From: UBA1161 sp049520395
GTDB lineage: Bacteria; Planctomycetota; Phycisphaerae; Tepidisphaerales; Tepidisphaeraceae
Assembly (NCBI GenBank): GCA_049520395.1
Contig: JBEKPV010000230.1
Location: 1-7,486, forward strand
DNA: 7,486 nucleotides
Reading direction: 5' to 3'
The notes under the pieces were generated by a model. That model was given only the letters and a program-made list of their open reading frames with translations. It made no database searches and was not told the origin of the DNA. The position numbers were made by a program, and so were the translations under genes. Positions 6,687 through 7,486 of the stretch are shown here, piece after piece; position 1 is the first letter of the stretch; the number at the start of each line of letters is the position of its first letter.

Positions 6687-7274
6687 CTACTTGGCAGCCG
6701 CCTCGCCGGCGACGGCCTTGGCCTGCGTCTCGACCGCCAGGGCGACTTCCGCGACGTTTCCTTTATCTTTGATCAGCAGGTAGACCACATCGCCCAGGAT
6801 GCCCCCCAGGAGCAGCCAGATCAGCGGCGGGCAAAATGGCAGCACGAAGGCGGCGGCCGCGCTATAGCCGAAAACCCGCAGCCCGATTTTGAGCAGCGTG
6901 GTCAGTTTCAATCCAAAGGCGACGGCCGAGAGGATAAACCCCGCGATCGCCAGCCCGATCATCCACGGCTTGATGGCCACGACCACCAGGTCCGCCGCCT
7001 CGATCGGGTGGCGGATCGGGTTGGCCAGCGCTTCGGTTTCCAGCAGCTTCTGCGCCGCCAGGACCTGCTGCAGCTTCAGCGCCGCGGCCTCCCTGGCCTG
7101 CTGCGCCTTGACGTAGGCCTTGTCCTCATCCGCCTGTGCCTGTTTCACGGCCGTGGCCGATGGCCCCAGTGCGCAGCCCGTCAGCGAGCCGGCAGTCGCC
7201 GCGGCGACCCCAAGCCCGATAATCAAGACGAGCGACCGCGCCGCCCAAACGCTGACCGAAGGTAGTTTTCGCAT
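6687..7274 (-). CDS. Unrecognised lipoprotein-like membrane protein
   Basis: I do not recognise this 195-residue protein. The N-terminus has a positive start (MRK), a hydrophobic stretch at about 15-30 and a lipobox, LTGC, with C34 as the probable lipidated cysteine. Residues about 42-84 form a charged, alanine- and glutamine-rich amphipathic helix, likely coiled coil. Two or three hydrophobic segments follow (about 104-122 and 133-167; the second is broken by FCPP at 147-150 and may be two), then a charged alanine-rich tail. A lipoprotein that also has transmembrane helices is uncommon; alternatively residues 12-33 are an ordinary membrane helix. The combination of a lipidated N-terminus, coiled coil and holin-sized hydrophobic segments would fit a phage envelope or lysis protein, but there is no sequence signature for this. 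The ATG at 7274 has GGGAG unusually close upstream. The gene is flanked on both sides by related palindromic blocks and has a terminator about 300 bases downstream. Confidence 0.75.
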   Translation of the reverse strand: MRKLPSVSVWAARSLVLIIGLGVAAATAGSLTGCALGPSATAVKQAQADEDKAYVKAQQAREAAALKLQQVLAAQKLLETEALANPIRHPIEAADLVVVAIKPWMIGLAIAGFILSAVAFGLKLTTLLKIGLRVFGYSAAAAFVLPFCPPLIWLLLGGILGDVVYLLIKDKGNVAEVALAVETQAKAVAGEAAAK

Positions 7275-7292
7275 ACTCCCATAGAGGGGCGA

Positions 7293-7394
7293 GGGGGTCT
7301 AGATCCCCCAGCAACGGGCGCCATGGCGCCCCGCGACCCTCCCCGCCGCGGCGGGCCTCTCCCTCTCTAATTTTTTGTTTGAATTCTGCGCTGG
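7293..7394. repeat. Palindromic block upstream of the lipoprotein gene
   Basis: The stretch contains GGGGG/CCCCC (7293-7297 and 7305-7309) around TCTAGAT, the perfect 16-bp palindrome GGGCGCCATGGCGCCC (7316-7331), the perfect 14-bp palindrome CCCGCCGCGGCGGG (7342-7355), then a pyrimidine run and CTAATTTTTTGTTTGAATTCTG. The 14-mer matches 6609-6622 at 13 of 14 bases. In both places it is preceded by a CCCCG-CGACCC-like stretch and followed further on by CTAATTT and GAATT. The two blocks therefore seem to be diverged copies of one repeat in the same orientation. Any promoter of the lipoprotein gene must lie in or near this block; I cannot identify one. Confidence 0.6.
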
Positions 7395-7486
7395 ATGATT
7401 ACAATGGTGGGCGGAAGAAAAGGGAAAAGGGCCAGCCCCCGGGGGGATCAGTCCATGAAGCGAGTCGCGCAATTAGATGGGGTCCG
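7395..7486 (+). CDS. Possible start of a plus-strand gene, cut by the right edge
   Basis: An open frame begins ATG ATT ACA ATG GTG at 7395 and stays open to the end of the window (about 30 codons). It encodes a basic peptide with VGGRKGKRASPRGDQ followed by MKRVAQLDGV. An internal ATG at 7455 has GGGGGGA (7441-7447) seven bases upstream and may be the better start. I recognise no family. The minus strand also has a frame open from the right edge to a TAA at 7399, so chance openness in GC-rich sequence is a real alternative. Confidence 0.22.
   Translation, partial: MITMVGGRKGKRASPRGDQSMKRVAQLDGV

Larger units (their letters stand above)
5177..7486. mobile_element. End of a putative integrative element inserted in tRNA-Val, continuing beyond the right edge
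   Basis: The tRNA 3' fragment marks the junction. Because the fragment lacks its 5' half and its 3' end points to lower coordinates, the element must lie on the higher-coordinate side, which is where the integrase is. The visible part carries the integrase, a bidirectional terminator, palindromic repeats and an unrecognised membrane lipoprotein gene. The other boundary, expected at an intact minus-strand tRNA-Val gene, is not in the window. Whether it is a prophage, an integrative plasmid or a genomic island cannot be told from what is visible. Confidence 0.6.

Noticed and set aside
6596..7355. Integron-like cassette with attC sites around the lipoprotein gene
   Set aside because: The palindromes lack GTTRRRY/RYYYAAC core sites, and I do not recognise the extra IntI-specific segment in the integrase.
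7342..7377. 14-bp palindrome plus T-run as an intrinsic terminator on the plus strand
   Set aside because: The T-run starts about 16 bases after the stem, too far for a standard intrinsic terminator.
1..7486. CRISPR array, rRNA gene or classical insertion sequence transposase
   Set aside because: No regularly spaced repeats, rRNA signatures or transposase motifs were seen on either strand.

Overview
The window looks like part of a moderately GC-rich genome, most probably a planctomycete. The main basis is the tyrosine recombinase at 5245-6255: its C-terminal half (HKT, FGPQAQAVL, a RRTPL linker, YTVASFRRAI, HQLRHTAATR, LGHSS, VYAERD) resembles an integrase family I know mainly from Planctomycetota. 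No database search was possible, so this is inference. All confidently called genes are on the minus strand, and the numerous long plus-strand open frames are shadows of them.

Left part (1-5176): a two-component signalling cluster. In order of transcription it holds a membrane-bound hybrid histidine kinase (HAMP-HisKA-HATPase-receiver-HPt, 4721-2466), a gap of about 355 bases with a 15-bp tandem duplication, a membrane-anchored PAS-PAS histidine kinase (2110-338) and, 63 bases later, a single-domain Rcp1/CheY-type response regulator (274 to beyond the left edge). The last two are probably one operon and a cognate pair. The hybrid kinase may feed the same network, but nothing in the sequence proves it. 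About 450 bases upstream of the hybrid kinase show no gene.

Right part (5177-7486): the end of a putative integrative element. A 3' fragment of a tRNA-Val(CAC) gene, from the anticodon loop to the discriminator base and without its 5' half, lies about 26 bases beyond the integrase stop codon and on the same strand. This is the expected appearance of an attR-type junction. Its orientation places the element to the right (integrase side) and the old chromosome to the left, and predicts an intact tRNA-Val gene on the minus strand beyond the right edge. Within the element are the integrase, a strong bidirectional terminator (6353-6387), a hairpin-dense non-coding block with 12-bp terminal inverted repeats (6485-6681), an unrecognised lipoprotein-like membrane protein gene (7274-6687), and a second related palindromic block upstream of that gene. 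A short plus-strand frame running off the right edge may be another gene.

The signalling cluster is conventional. The att junction, the paired palindromic repeats around the lipoprotein gene, and that gene itself are the parts that deserve a second look.
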